A stretch of 64,000 nt of DNA from Ferrigenium straubiae (GTDB taxonomy: Bacteria; Pseudomonadota; Gammaproteobacteria; Burkholderiales; Gallionellaceae), in the NCBI GenBank assembly GCA_019449655.1, contig JAHQXD010000001.1, positions 810,950 through 874,949 on the forward strand, written 5' to 3'. Below the pieces are notes generated by a model. That model did no database searches. It was not told the DNA's origin and saw nothing but the letters and a program-made list of their open reading frames with translations. Positions 55,570 through 62,652 of this stretch are shown piece after piece (position 1 is the stretch's first letter; each line of letters opens with the position of its first letter). The position numbers and the translations under genes are program-made.

Positions 55570-57318
55570 GTGCCAAAAGCATATTCATACATCAGATTTT
55601 CATCAACAATCCAGCAAAAGGGCGATTCGCTAAAGCGACAAACCGTCCTTCGAGAAGTGTATTTAGCACAACATCCCGAACTCGAACTGGACACTACTCT
55701 GAATCTGACGGATTTAGGTGTTTCAGCATACGACAAATCAAATATTACAAAGGGAGCATTAGGGTATTTTCTAACGGCGGTCAAGGAGGGGAAGATTGAG
55801 CAAGGCTCATATTTGCTGGTTGAAAGCTTAGATAGATTATCTCGTGCTCAAGTAATGGATGCTCTTGAGGTTTTCTTAAGCATTTTAAATGCAGGGATCA
55901 CAATAGTTTCACTTACTGATGGGATGGTCTACAGCAGACAAGATGTGAACGATAATTTTACGAGTTTGATTATGTCTATCGTAATCATGAGTCGAGCTAC
56001 AGAGGAATCAGCTGCAAAAAGTGTACGAATACGTCGCAACTGGGATGTTAAACGAGAAAATATAGATAAAAAGCGATTGACTGCTCGCTGTCCATATTGG
56101 ATGAAGCCGACTTTAGATGCAACAGGCTTTGAACTTATTCCAGAACGTGTGAAAGTAGTTAAGAGAATTTTTGATATGGCAAAAGACGGGATTGGAAATA
56201 GCACTATAACGAAGCGATTGAATGAAGAAGGAATACCACCATTTTCCAGTAAAACAAATGGCTGGAACCCTTCGTATATTCAGAAAATGTTTAGCAGCAA
56301 AGCCTTGTATGGTGAGTTTCAAATGCATTTGCAACGCAACCGTGAGATTACTTCAGTATGCGAGCCAATAGCTAATTACTATCCAGCTATCATGAGTAAA
56401 GAAGAGTGGTTATTAGTTAATTCTATCCGTGTTGATAGGCGGACAAGAGGTGGTGTAAGCAAGGGTAAGAATTTGAGCAATTTGTTTTCTGGGCTACTGC
56501 GTTGCGGGTACTGTGCTGGTTCGATGGTAATGGGTGGATATGTCAATAAAAAACCAGATGGGACACGTCGAGAAGCGAAGTATGTTGCTTGCAGCAATGC
56601 TCGCCGTGGCTTGGGTTGCCGTTTTATACAGTGGGATTATTCAGAGCTTGAGCTTCAAATTATCAACTTCTGTAGATCGGTAGATTTCGCCGCTGCAATG
56701 AATAAACAATCTACAAGTAGTGCGGAAATTGAACATGCTCAAAAAAAGGTAATTGGCATAGAAGTCGAAATAGCAGATCAAGAATCAAAACTGAACAATC
56801 TGCTTGTTGCGATTGAGGATAATAAGGATGCAATACCAAAAACAGTAATGCGACGAATTTCTGAAATTGAGGTTGAGCTTACAAGCTTGAAAAATGAAAA
56901 GGAGTTGGCAGAATTTAACGCAGCTCGACTTGCATCTAATGCAGCAACACAGTCTCTGCAACAAGATGCCATAACTGAGTTAACTAAGCAGCTTAAAAAG
57001 CTGGACGGGACAGAACTCCACGATTTACGAATCAGGTTGTCAGAACGGATAAAAAGAGCAATTTTGCAGATTTATTTGTTCCCTATTGGCAGTTGGATTT
57101 CAGACGAAAAGCGTAAATTACAAGAAATTGAATTCCTTAAACTGGGCTTCACAAAAAGGCAGATTAAAAAGTATCACGATAGTTTGGGTGCGGCATCAGT
57201 AAAGGCAAACAGATTCATATTCATATTTTTTGAGAATGGAGAAAATCTGCGTGTGAGCGAAAATAATGTATTACACAACTTCAAACTTCTTTCAATTGAC
57301 GAATATCTGAAGCAATGA
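55570..57318 (+). CDS. Large serine recombinase (integrase)
   Basis: A GTG start gives 582 residues. The N-terminal resolvase domain has YSYIRFSSTIQQKGDSLKRQ (catalytic Ser near 11), LVESLDRLSRAQVMDALEVF and AAKSVRIRRNWDVKR. A recombinase domain follows (GFELIPERVKVVKRIFDMAK, then NEEGIPPFSSKTNGWNPSYI), then a zinc ribbon (LLRCGYCAGSMVMGGYVNKK ... ACSNARRGLGC) and a coiled coil (about 380-470). This is the layout of phage-type large serine integrases. It lies 60 bp from the comEC junction and transcribes into the element, as expected for the enzyme that integrated it. Confidence 0.93.
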   Translation: MPKAYSYIRFSSTIQQKGDSLKRQTVLREVYLAQHPELELDTTLNLTDLGVSAYDKSNITKGALGYFLTAVKEGKIEQGSYLLVESLDRLSRAQVMDALEVFLSILNAGITIVSLTDGMVYSRQDVNDNFTSLIMSIVIMSRATEESAAKSVRIRRNWDVKRENIDKKRLTARCPYWMKPTLDATGFELIPERVKVVKRIFDMAKDGIGNSTITKRLNEEGIPPFSSKTNGWNPSYIQKMFSSKALYGEFQMHLQRNREITSVCEPIANYYPAIMSKEEWLLVNSIRVDRRTRGGVSKGKNLSNLFSGLLRCGYCAGSMVMGGYVNKKPDGTRREAKYVACSNARRGLGCRFIQWDYSELELQIINFCRSVDFAAAMNKQSTSSAEIEHAQKKVIGIEVEIADQESKLNNLLVAIEDNKDAIPKTVMRRISEIEVELTSLKNEKELAEFNAARLASNAATQSLQQDAITELTKQLKKLDGTELHDLRIRLSERIKRAILQIYLFPIGSWISDEKRKLQEIEFLKLGFTKRQIKKYHDSLGAASVKANRFIFIFFENGENLRVSENNVLHNFKLLSIDEYLKQ

Positions 57319-57475
57319 TTTTGGTGACCTTAGAGGCATTAATTGTAACGAGTTAAGGAATTCCATTGCGATGATGAGAAAGTGCCCCAAAACGTCACCA
57401 GTGATGCTCTACGGTCAAGATTAAGATCGACTCTGCAAGACAGTTAGCAATGTTCCAATTTGAACAGTGCCAAAG

Positions 57476-57508
57476 AAAATGCCCTGCTTGTTATCGACAG
57501 GGCATTTT
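57476..57508. terminator. Terminator between integrase and leftward small-gene operon
   Basis: AAAATGCCCTG and CAGGGCATTTT form a perfect 11-bp stem around an 11-nt loop. A/T runs on both sides make it usable in both directions. It lies between the integrase and the convergent ribbon-helix-helix gene. Confidence 0.8.
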
Positions 57509-57512
57509 CGTT

Positions 57513-57665
57513 TCATCGTTGCGTGTTCGCTTCCTTGAATTTCCATAGAGCATGGCGATAAATGAAAGCTGGTGAAGTTCGCCATTTCTTAGCGTAATCG
57601 AGTACCCAGTTATGTAGCTCGACGGGCAGTCTAATGCTGGTTGAATGTTGATCAGGTTTTGTCAT
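57513..57665 (-). CDS. Ribbon-helix-helix (Arc/CopG-like) small protein
   Basis: A 50-residue protein read on the minus strand: MTKPDQHSTSIRLPVELHNW, then VLDYAKKWRTSPAFIYRHAL and a short charged tail. The STSIRLPVEL beta strand followed by two short helices is the ribbon-helix-helix pattern of Arc, CopG and MetJ repressors. AAGGA stands 5-7 bp before the ATG. Its start is 2 bp after the stop of the 59-residue protein, making it the third gene of an operon. It may repress that operon or regulate replication. Confidence 0.65.
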   Translation of the reverse strand: MTKPDQHSTSIRLPVELHNWVLDYAKKWRTSPAFIYRHALWKFKEANTQR

Positions 57666-57667
57666 GG

Positions 57668-57847
57668 TTATTCCTTTATAGCGACGAGGGTTAATGTGCC
57701 AGATGTACTTATTAGCGACTTGATATTGGCGATGAATACATTTAATTCTTTTTGATCTCGTACTTCGTTACAGATTATTTTCTTCACGCTGATTGCGTTG
57801 ATAGCTTTCACTAAATCGTTCCTGTTATTGATTTTGACTTGAAGCAT
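57668..57847 (-). CDS. Small protein, paralogue of the neighbouring 75-residue protein
   Basis: A 59-residue frame on the minus strand with AAGGA before its ATG: MLQVKINNRNDLVKAINAIS, then VKKIICNEVRDQKELNVFIA and NIKSLISTSGTLTLVAIKE. It aligns along its length with the gene just upstream: both open M(L/I)QVK and both end in a L-x-S-x-I-x-S-(S)GTLTL segment. No family is known to me. It lies between the 75-residue gene (9 bp) and the ribbon-helix-helix gene (2 bp). Confidence 0.6.
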   Translation of the reverse strand: MLQVKINNRNDLVKAINAISVKKIICNEVRDQKELNVFIANIKSLISTSGTLTLVAIKE

Positions 57848-57856
57848 ATGGATTCC

Positions 57857-58084
57857 TTAGTGATTAGACATAGTTGCTGTCAGGGTTAACGTTCCAGAAG
57901 ATGAATCGATCAGTGATTCAAGCTCGTCAACGAAACGTACGAAATCTGTTTTGCTAGCAATTTTGTTCATCTTGATGTTCTCTACGTTACTGGCATAGAT
58001 GACGTCCAGTAAATATCTGGCGTTCTTTATATTGATGCTAATCATGTTGAGTTCTCGTTGGTCTTTAGTTTTGACTTGAATCAT
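57857..58084 (-). CDS. Small protein, first gene of a three-gene operon
   Basis: 75 residues, MIQVKTKDQRELNMISINIK, then NARYLLDVIYASNVENIKMN and LESLIDSSSGTLTLTATMSN. A strong ribosome site (AAAGGAGATCAAC) precedes the ATG. It is a longer paralogue of the next gene, so the pair arose by tandem duplication. The fold seems to be alpha/beta with a C-terminal strand. Function unknown; position next to an iteron-like tract and a Rep gene suggests plasmid-type maintenance. Confidence 0.6.
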   Translation of the reverse strand: MIQVKTKDQRELNMISINIKNARYLLDVIYASNVENIKMNKIASKTDFVRFVDELESLIDSSSGTLTLTATMSNH

Positions 58085-58452
58085 GTTGATCTCCTTTATT
58101 GGTTGTTGTTATTGGATTACTGAATGAGTGAGTGACTGTGCTTGTCTGTGCTTGTCAGTATCGTTCAGTGTGTGTGTCTCTTGTCTGTGCTTGTCTGTCT
58201 CTATCTGTCACTGTCTGGATTGATCAGTCTTGTTACATGGTTCCAGTGATTAAGTAATCCAGTAATCCAGTGTTTACAGATATTCTAGATACACTTAATC
58301 CTATGGGGTTTCACCATAAGATTTCACTTTGCTCAATAATATATTTGCCGAGTTCGCCTCAGGCTTCACGTACTAATAATGTAGAGTGGCAGCATTCAAA
58401 CTGCCGATTTGAAACAGATAATGTATTTACCGAGATCGTCGGCGTTCAAGAT
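58085..58452. repeat. Repeat-rich non-coding tract, possible replication origin
   Basis: From 58130 to 58225 the plus strand is built of short direct repeats related to TGTGCTTGTCTGTGCTTGTC, with variants GTCTCTTGTCTGTGCTTGTC and CTGTCTCTATCTGTCACTG. Further on AAGTAATCCAGTAATCCAGTG repeats AATCCAGT. It lies immediately downstream of the Rep-like gene. Such tracts resemble iterons or other origin repeats. The + frame at 58270-58488 was not accepted as a gene. Confidence 0.5.
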
Positions 58453-58908
58453 TTAAAGCATGACAATGTTCAAATTGTCGTTTCGTAGCAAATAATTCGT
58501 GTCTTTCACGATGTAAGCTATTCGTCCAGCGGCTTCACCAATGTCCTGTACGTCAACCATCGTTCCAAAATGATCGAAGAATCCAATTGTTTTGTACCAG
58601 TGCTTGCGGACATAACTATTCATTTCAGGCAATGTTCTGTCTGTTTCATCTTGAAGAGCTACGATTAAATGAGCGTGTAGCATTCCGTCTACTTTGCCAG
58701 TTTCAATTGCTGCGATGATTTTCAGACGTTTTTCTTTACGTTTATATGCTCGGCTGTAGCAGAAATCGTTCAACTTATGAGCGATTTTGCTCAAGTCTTG
58801 CTCGAACTGAATCACGTCATTTTTAAAAGCATTCAGCGTGATGAAATAGCCTTTGGAATCGATAGAAAACTCGCTCGACAAGTCGGAAATCAGTTTATTT
58901 TTGTCCAT
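58453..58908 (-). CDS. Small HUH-type replication/relaxase-like protein
   Basis: 151 residues with three ordered motifs of HUH endonucleases: motif 1 GYFITLNAFKN (about 20-30), motif 2 DGMLHAHLIVAL (His78-x-His80, metal ligands) and motif 3 GRIAYIVKDTN (Tyr132-x-x-Lys135). HUH Rep proteins nick an origin and start rolling-circle replication; this one is short, like those of small plasmids and filamentous phages. It suggests the element can replicate, or once did, as a circle. A repeat-rich tract lies just downstream. Confidence 0.65.
   Translation of the reverse strand: MDKNKLISDLSSEFSIDSKGYFITLNAFKNDVIQFEQDLSKIAHKLNDFCYSRAYKRKEKRLKIIAAIETGKVDGMLHAHLIVALQDETDRTLPEMNSYVRKHWYKTIGFFDHFGTMVDVQDIGEAAGRIAYIVKDTNYLLRNDNLNIVML
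58462..58479. repeat. GACAAT palindrome at the rep gene end
   Basis: GACAATGTTCAAATTGTC is an inverted repeat (GACAAT ... ATTGTC, 6-nt loop) inside the last codons of the Rep-like gene. The same arms with a 3-nt loop recur at 59569-59583. Confidence 0.5.
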
Positions 58909-58965
58909 TTTTCAGCTAGTCACTGTATTTAATTGTGTATAGATGTATTTATACGAGACGCACGG

Positions 58966-59002
58966 AAAAGCGAGCAATATTTCAAAAATATTGCTCGCTT
59001 TT
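58966..59002. terminator. Strong terminator hairpin
   Basis: AAAAGCGAGCAATATTT and its exact inverse form a 17-bp stem with a 3-nt loop, ending in TTTT on either strand. It follows the stop of the 162-residue gene and precedes the rep promoter. Confidence 0.8.
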
Positions 59003-59018
59003 ATTCAACGATAATTGC

Positions 59019-59507
59019 TTAGGACTTGGAGCAATTCTTTATCGATTCAAGAATCCACTCAGCAACTTCTGGATTGCCAGTTTCTGAATAATATTCGTAA
59101 TCATCGTAGCTACAGATTTTCACGAAATACTCATTAACGAAGCAATCGAATCCATTTTGCTCATTTACTAAAGCAGCAGGAAGCACTGAAATTTCATTTT
59201 TTTGAAGTTTCAGCAAATCTAGATAAATTTGATAAGCGAGACACGTATAACCAATTTCATAAACCAGCCTTGCGGAGTCGATTGAATGAATTTTTGAGAA
59301 TTCGTAATTTCGTTCAAGAGCAGCGTTAAATTCAATTTCGCACTTTTCGTGAGGATTTTGAATTCCAAATAAATCTACGATTTGCTGAGCTGAGGTGAAA
59401 TCATTGCTGGTGTCATCGAAATTCCAGATAATTTTATTAATTCCGAACGGAAAACCAGTTAAATGGGTCTTTGTTGCGGCGTTGAATATTGCGGTATTTT
59501 TACTCAT
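59019..59507 (-). CDS. Hypothetical protein of the integrated element
   Basis: 162 residues, acidic, no membrane segment: MSKNTAIFNAATKTHLTGFP, then FGINKIIWNFDDTSNDFTSA, and a C-terminal CSYDDYEYYSETGNPEVAEW. AAGGAG precedes the ATG. It is followed by its own 17-bp hairpin terminator and preceded by palindromes shared with the next gene upstream, so it is a separate regulated unit. No family is recognised. Confidence 0.65.
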   Translation of the reverse strand: MSKNTAIFNAATKTHLTGFPFGINKIIWNFDDTSNDFTSAQQIVDLFGIQNPHEKCEIEFNAALERNYEFSKIHSIDSARLVYEIGYTCLAYQIYLDLLKLQKNEISVLPAALVNEQNGFDCFVNEYFVKICSYDDYEYYSETGNPEVAEWILESIKNCSKS

Positions 59508-59568
59508 TTGAAACTCCTTTATTGAAGGTAAATATTCAGATAACTCGTTGATATAACTTATTTAACCT

Positions 59569-59583
59569 GACAATTACATTGTC
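59569..59583. promoter_or_regulatory. GACAAT-TAC-ATTGTC palindrome upstream of the 162-residue gene
   Basis: GACAATTACATTGTC is a perfect two-arm palindrome 62 bp before the gene start. On the minus strand TTGAGA, a 17-bp spacer and TAAATA give a possible promoter spanning it, so the palindrome could be an operator. Confidence 0.45.
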
Positions 59584-59585
59584 TC

Positions 59586-59619
59586 AAATAAGCGAATTAA
59601 CAAGAATTGCCGTTTATTT
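59586..59619. promoter_or_regulatory. Palindromic operator-like element, copy 1
   Basis: AAATAAGCGAATT and AATTGCCGTTTATTT surround AACAAG. The core GCGAATTAA...GAATTGCCG is shared with copy 2 at 60192-60225. It lies about 80 bp upstream of the 162-residue gene. Confidence 0.55.
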
Positions 59620-59787
59620 GTTCTTTTAACCTGTTAATGTTTAATATGCCTTGACGATGAAAATCATCAACAAAATGACTGCTCAGAACCAGCGTTAAAC
59701 TGTCTATGTGTTGCTGGCGTAATTGTTTGATGCGGAGTGCTGCCTGCCGTGTGGATAGCGGCAATTTGACGATGGTGAATAGAACAA

Positions 59788-59835
59788 AAAACGACCGATT
59801 AATGACAGGTAGATTTGTCATTAATCGGTCGTTTT
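59788..59835 (-). terminator. Perfect 20-bp terminator hairpin
   Basis: AAAACGACCGATTAATGACA and its exact inverse are separated by 8 nt. On the minus strand the hairpin is followed by TTTTTTG, ideal for rho-independent termination of the 81-residue gene ending at 59866. Confidence 0.85.
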
Positions 59836-59865
59836 GACGCAAAGTTTATTTGCGTCGTTGGCGGA

Positions 59866-60111
59866 CTATGACCGCAAATCAACTCTACAACTTACCTCTT
59901 TGAGTATTTTGGGTAGTAGTCGGCTTGGATATTTCTTTATATATTCTTCGGCAATGGTCATCAAAAATGGTGTATGTAAAATTATGCCATTTTCGACAAA
60001 TTTTCTAGCTTCAGGGCGTTGTATACAATGAATTGGCAATTTGAATTCGGAAGTTAGTTTGTTAAGTTCATCAAGTTTTGCTACTGTTAATTTTTTTCTA
60101 AATACGCTCAT
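59866..60111 (-). CDS. Hypothetical 81-residue protein
   Basis: MSVFRKKLTVAKLDELNKLT, then SEFKLPIHCIQRPEARKFVE and a basic end (KKYPSRLLPKILKEVSCRVD). It is followed by a strong terminator and preceded by a divergent promoter region with an operator-like palindrome. No family is recognised; the size and helical content would suit a small regulator or antitoxin. Confidence 0.55.
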   Translation of the reverse strand: MSVFRKKLTVAKLDELNKLTSEFKLPIHCIQRPEARKFVENGIILHTPFLMTIAEEYIKKYPSRLLPKILKEVSCRVDLRS

Positions 60112-60191
60112 TTTAAATCTCCATTATGTTAGTTAAAAATCGAACAAGCAATTCATTAACTGCATGTTTTCTCGACTTAATTAAGTATACG

Positions 60192-60225
60192 ATTTAAGCG
60201 AATTAAACTGAATTGCCGCTTAAAT
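60192..60225. promoter_or_regulatory. Palindromic operator-like element, copy 2
   Basis: ATTTAAGCGAATT and AATTGCCGCTTAAAT surround AAACTG. It shares the core with copy 1 and lies between divergent genes (81 bp from the leftward start and 38 bp from the rightward one). The similarity continues for about 15 bp on the right (CTGTTAAT in both). Confidence 0.6.
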
Positions 60226-60262
60226 TAACCTTTAAACTGTTAATAAGTGCTATGCTTCGGCT

Positions 60263-61123
60263 ATGGAAACCACTAAGAAAAGACCGTCAGGCAGACACTT
60301 TCCCTACCAGCACCCGACTTTCGGCACGAAAAGCAATCCAAAGACCGAATCGGCTTGGAAAAAGTCGGTGTATTACTGGTGGTGGGCGTACCTGAAGCGG
60401 AACGCTGAATACGTCGCTTGCTGTGAGAGTGGCGGCAAAGGAAAGATGGCAGCTTTGTATGCTGACTTCGGTGATATTCGAGGCAATGACTTCAAGGCAT
60501 GGTGGGACGAAAAGCCCTTGCCGTTCGATGATAAACGAGGAGCTCAGCTTTTTGCGGAGCCACGGGCAGAAGATAGTTTCAGGGTTCTCCAGAAGGACGA
60601 GGTGGTCGCTGGTGACAGCGGGACGCTGGTCTTAAGTATTCCCCTTAACCTGCCGAAGAAATTCCTAGAACAGCATTTTAGGAAGCTTCTGAAAATTCAT
60701 CATGAGGGACTGGACGTACAACCCAAGGGCGATGACAAGCGGGGGCATCAGTACGCCAAGCACAGCAACGCAACTTACAAATTCGTCGGTCAGCCAAATC
60801 CAGCAGGATTGGAGCTTACGCTGAAGATTTATGACTTCTGGATGGAGAATCCAGAAATGAAACTATGGGAAATTGGAAACGCCCTGCCCAAATTTATGGT
60901 TGCTCATAAGATCAAGTCGTCCGATAAGAATTCAACGGACAACAAGAATGTACTGGCAGCATCTGTCAGCCGCTATCTACGAAATGCTAAAAAAGATATC
61001 GAAGCAACGGGCAGAGGATGCTTTCTTTCAGAGAGACCGAAACCGAAACCGAAAGAGAAGAAAGTAACGACTGGCAGAGTGCATTTGCTCAGCGATCCGC
61101 CGAGCGTTCCAAAATCCTCCTAA
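60263..61123 (+). CDS. Hypothetical protein, possibly DNA- or nucleic-acid-associated
   Basis: 286 residues, soluble and basic at both ends. The start METTKKRPSGRHFPYQHPTF leads to an aromatic block (WKKSVYYWWWAYLKRNAEYV). The middle has LSIPLNLPKKFLEQHFRKLL KIHHEGLDVQ, and the end is Lys/Pro-rich (SERPKPKPKEKKVTTGRVHL). The gene is the only plus-strand one in this part and faces an operator-like palindrome. I recognise no family; phage or plasmid proteins of this size are sometimes structured like this. Confidence 0.6.
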   Translation: METTKKRPSGRHFPYQHPTFGTKSNPKTESAWKKSVYYWWWAYLKRNAEYVACCESGGKGKMAALYADFGDIRGNDFKAWWDEKPLPFDDKRGAQLFAEPRAEDSFRVLQKDEVVAGDSGTLVLSIPLNLPKKFLEQHFRKLLKIHHEGLDVQPKGDDKRGHQYAKHSNATYKFVGQPNPAGLELTLKIYDFWMENPEMKLWEIGNALPKFMVAHKIKSSDKNSTDNKNVLAASVSRYLRNAKKDIEATGRGCFLSERPKPKPKEKKVTTGRVHLLSDPPSVPKSS

Positions 61124-61232
61124 CGATCTTTTGTGTGCTGAGTTTTTCTGAGGTGTTGCGGTCTGTTGCTTTGCTTTCGGCAATCTTCTTCTGTTCGGCG
61201 TTGTAGATAACCCATTCTTTGAATCCCATCAT
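61089..61232 (-). CDS. Small 47-residue protein, possible tail of the restriction cassette
   Basis: An open frame with a good ribosome site (AGGGAGAAG before ATGATG): MMGFKEWVIYNAEQKKIAES KATDRN, then TSEKLSTQKIVRRILERSAD. It is Lys/Arg/Glu-rich and helical. Its last 35 bp overlap the convergent 286-residue gene. It is the fourth frame downstream of the methyltransferase, on the same strand, but a 95-bp gap separates it from vsr. Confidence 0.45.
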   Translation of the reverse strand: MMGFKEWVIYNAEQKKIAESKATDRNTSEKLSTQKIVRRILERSADR

Positions 61233-61327
61233 TTTGCTTCTCCCTAAATATTTTCACGGGCAATGAAGTATGCCACTATTAATATTTATCTAACCACTCA
61301 ACAGTTATGAGTAGTTCGAAGCTAATT

Positions 61328-61750
61328 TCAATTCATTGGCTTTGTCAGTTTGGCAGCCAATTTGCTCACAGTTTTGGGCAGAGTTTTGTTAATCTCACAT
61401 TCCCAAACAACCAGAACTCTCCAGCCCATTTTCTTTAGTGCTGCTTTAGATTGACGGTCTCTTTCAACATTCCGTTCCAATTTTGATACCCAATACTCGA
61501 CCCTAGACTTTGGCATTCGTCCACCTTTACACCCCTTATGCTGATGCCAGAAACAGCCATGTACAAAGATCACGGAATGGTATTTTGGCAAAACGATGTC
61601 TGGTTTACCTGGCAAACTAGCTACACATAACCTAAAGCGGAATCCCAAGCGGTGCAAAGCCGACCTAACCAATATTTCAGGTAAAGTGTCTGACGATCGA
61701 ACTTTGCTCATTATTTCACTGCGTTTACTTGGAGAAAAACTGTCAGCCAT
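61328..61750 (-). CDS. vsr: Very short patch repair endonuclease Vsr
   Basis: 140 residues. The Vsr pattern is complete: SKRSEIMSKVRSSDTLPEIL, GKPDIVLPKYHSVIFVHGCF WHQHKGC and YWVSKLERNVERDRQSKAAL KKMGWRVLVVWECEI. Asp51 is at the same position as in the E. coli enzyme. Vsr nicks T-G mismatches made by deamination of 5-methylcytosine, so it protects sites methylated by the adjacent C5-methyltransferase. It lies 20 bp after the putative restriction gene. Confidence 0.95.
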   Translation of the reverse strand: MADSFSPSKRSEIMSKVRSSDTLPEILVRSALHRLGFRFRLCVASLPGKPDIVLPKYHSVIFVHGCFWHQHKGCKGGRMPKSRVEYWVSKLERNVERDRQSKAALKKMGWRVLVVWECEINKTLPKTVSKLAAKLTKPMN

Positions 61751-61770
61751 AAGGTCGCTTCCACAGACAG

Positions 61771-62526
61771 TTACAGCACCGAATAAAAAGTGTCATCAAA
61801 TCCAATTTGCTTCAGAACCGCCTCGCTAGAAATTTCTTTGGGCTTTTTGATTGAAAGTTTTAATACATTAAGAGGAACATCTTCGACTATGGTGAATTGT
61901 GAACCATGAGGCTGCCAAGTGAATTTGTGCACGCCTTGTGAGTTAAAGCCTTCAAGGTTGTTATTTTTATTCCATTTCCAAGAATACTGATCCACCGGAT
62001 AGAGGTCTGTATCAAATTCGAAGACCGCCACCTTAGAAAGGTCTTTATCCTTAATTAGGACAGCCGTTCTCAAATTGGTGAATTTTGCCCTTACCTCTTT
62101 AACTCTACTATTCCATATTTCAAGCACCATCCCGCCAACCAAATTTGGATCATGTTTCTTTCTGTCAACCGCTTTATCGAAAGAGTACGCTGGGGAGTTT
62201 CTTCCCGAAATCAATCTCACGGTTCGATTAGTTTTCTTAGTTGGAGATGTTGCAACCTTGCCCTTAACAGTTTTTGCCCCCCAAGCTGTAGACGATTGAA
62301 TATGAGTTATATCGTCCAAGCCCACATTGGATGGTGACCATTGGGCATTTATGCATTCCGCAAAAATTCTCTCCCAATCTTTCCCCTCCAAGTCGGCATT
62401 ACTTCGAGTGGCAAGATGCACACAAATGTGCTGCGCTAGCTTCTTCTTAAATTCTGCGGGAAACGAATTTAACGGGTATAGCGGGTTGCTTTTGACGGCT
62501 TTTCTTAATTTGGGTATCTGATTCAC
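61771..62526 (-). CDS. Putative type II restriction endonuclease
   Basis: 251 residues of no recognised family, placed between a C5-methyltransferase and vsr, where restriction genes usually sit. A possible PD-(D/E)xK core can be traced: Glu in DWERIFAECINAQW, Asp in NVGLDDITHIQ, and Lys in AWGAKTVKG. The position and this spacing are the evidence; the nuclease call is inference. It starts MNQIPKLRKAVKSNPLYPLN. Confidence 0.55.
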   Translation of the reverse strand: MNQIPKLRKAVKSNPLYPLNSFPAEFKKKLAQHICVHLATRSNADLEGKDWERIFAECINAQWSPSNVGLDDITHIQSSTAWGAKTVKGKVATSPTKKTNRTVRLISGRNSPAYSFDKAVDRKKHDPNLVGGMVLEIWNSRVKEVRAKFTNLRTAVLIKDKDLSKVAVFEFDTDLYPVDQYSWKWNKNNNLEGFNSQGVHKFTWQPHGSQFTIVEDVPLNVLKLSIKKPKEISSEAVLKQIGFDDTFYSVL

Positions 62527-62652
62527 TTTGGGTAACCTTCGGACTGAAAGATATCAGACCTCAGACTACCTCATTTATATCAAATACTGAAAGCATCCTT
62601 TATGTGCATTTGGTATTCCTGCCAACCAAGGATATCGCCCTTTAGGATAATT

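Larger units (their letters stand above)
59508..59865. other. Gap with operators and terminator
   Basis: Contains the promoter region of the 162-residue gene with two palindromes (59569-59583, 59586-59619) and the terminator of the 81-residue gene (59788-59835). The minus-strand frame at 59597-59842 crosses the terminator and was rejected. A further small inverted repeat, GACGCAAA / TTTGCGTC, lies at 59835-59855. Confidence 0.5.

Noticed and set aside
58270-58488. Plus-strand 72-residue frame overlapping the end of the rep gene
   Set aside because: No ribosome site; it lies across a repeat tract and the antisense of rep.
59597-59842. Minus-strand 81-residue frame
   Set aside because: It starts inside a perfect 20-bp terminator hairpin and covers a promoter region, so it is unlikely to be translated.
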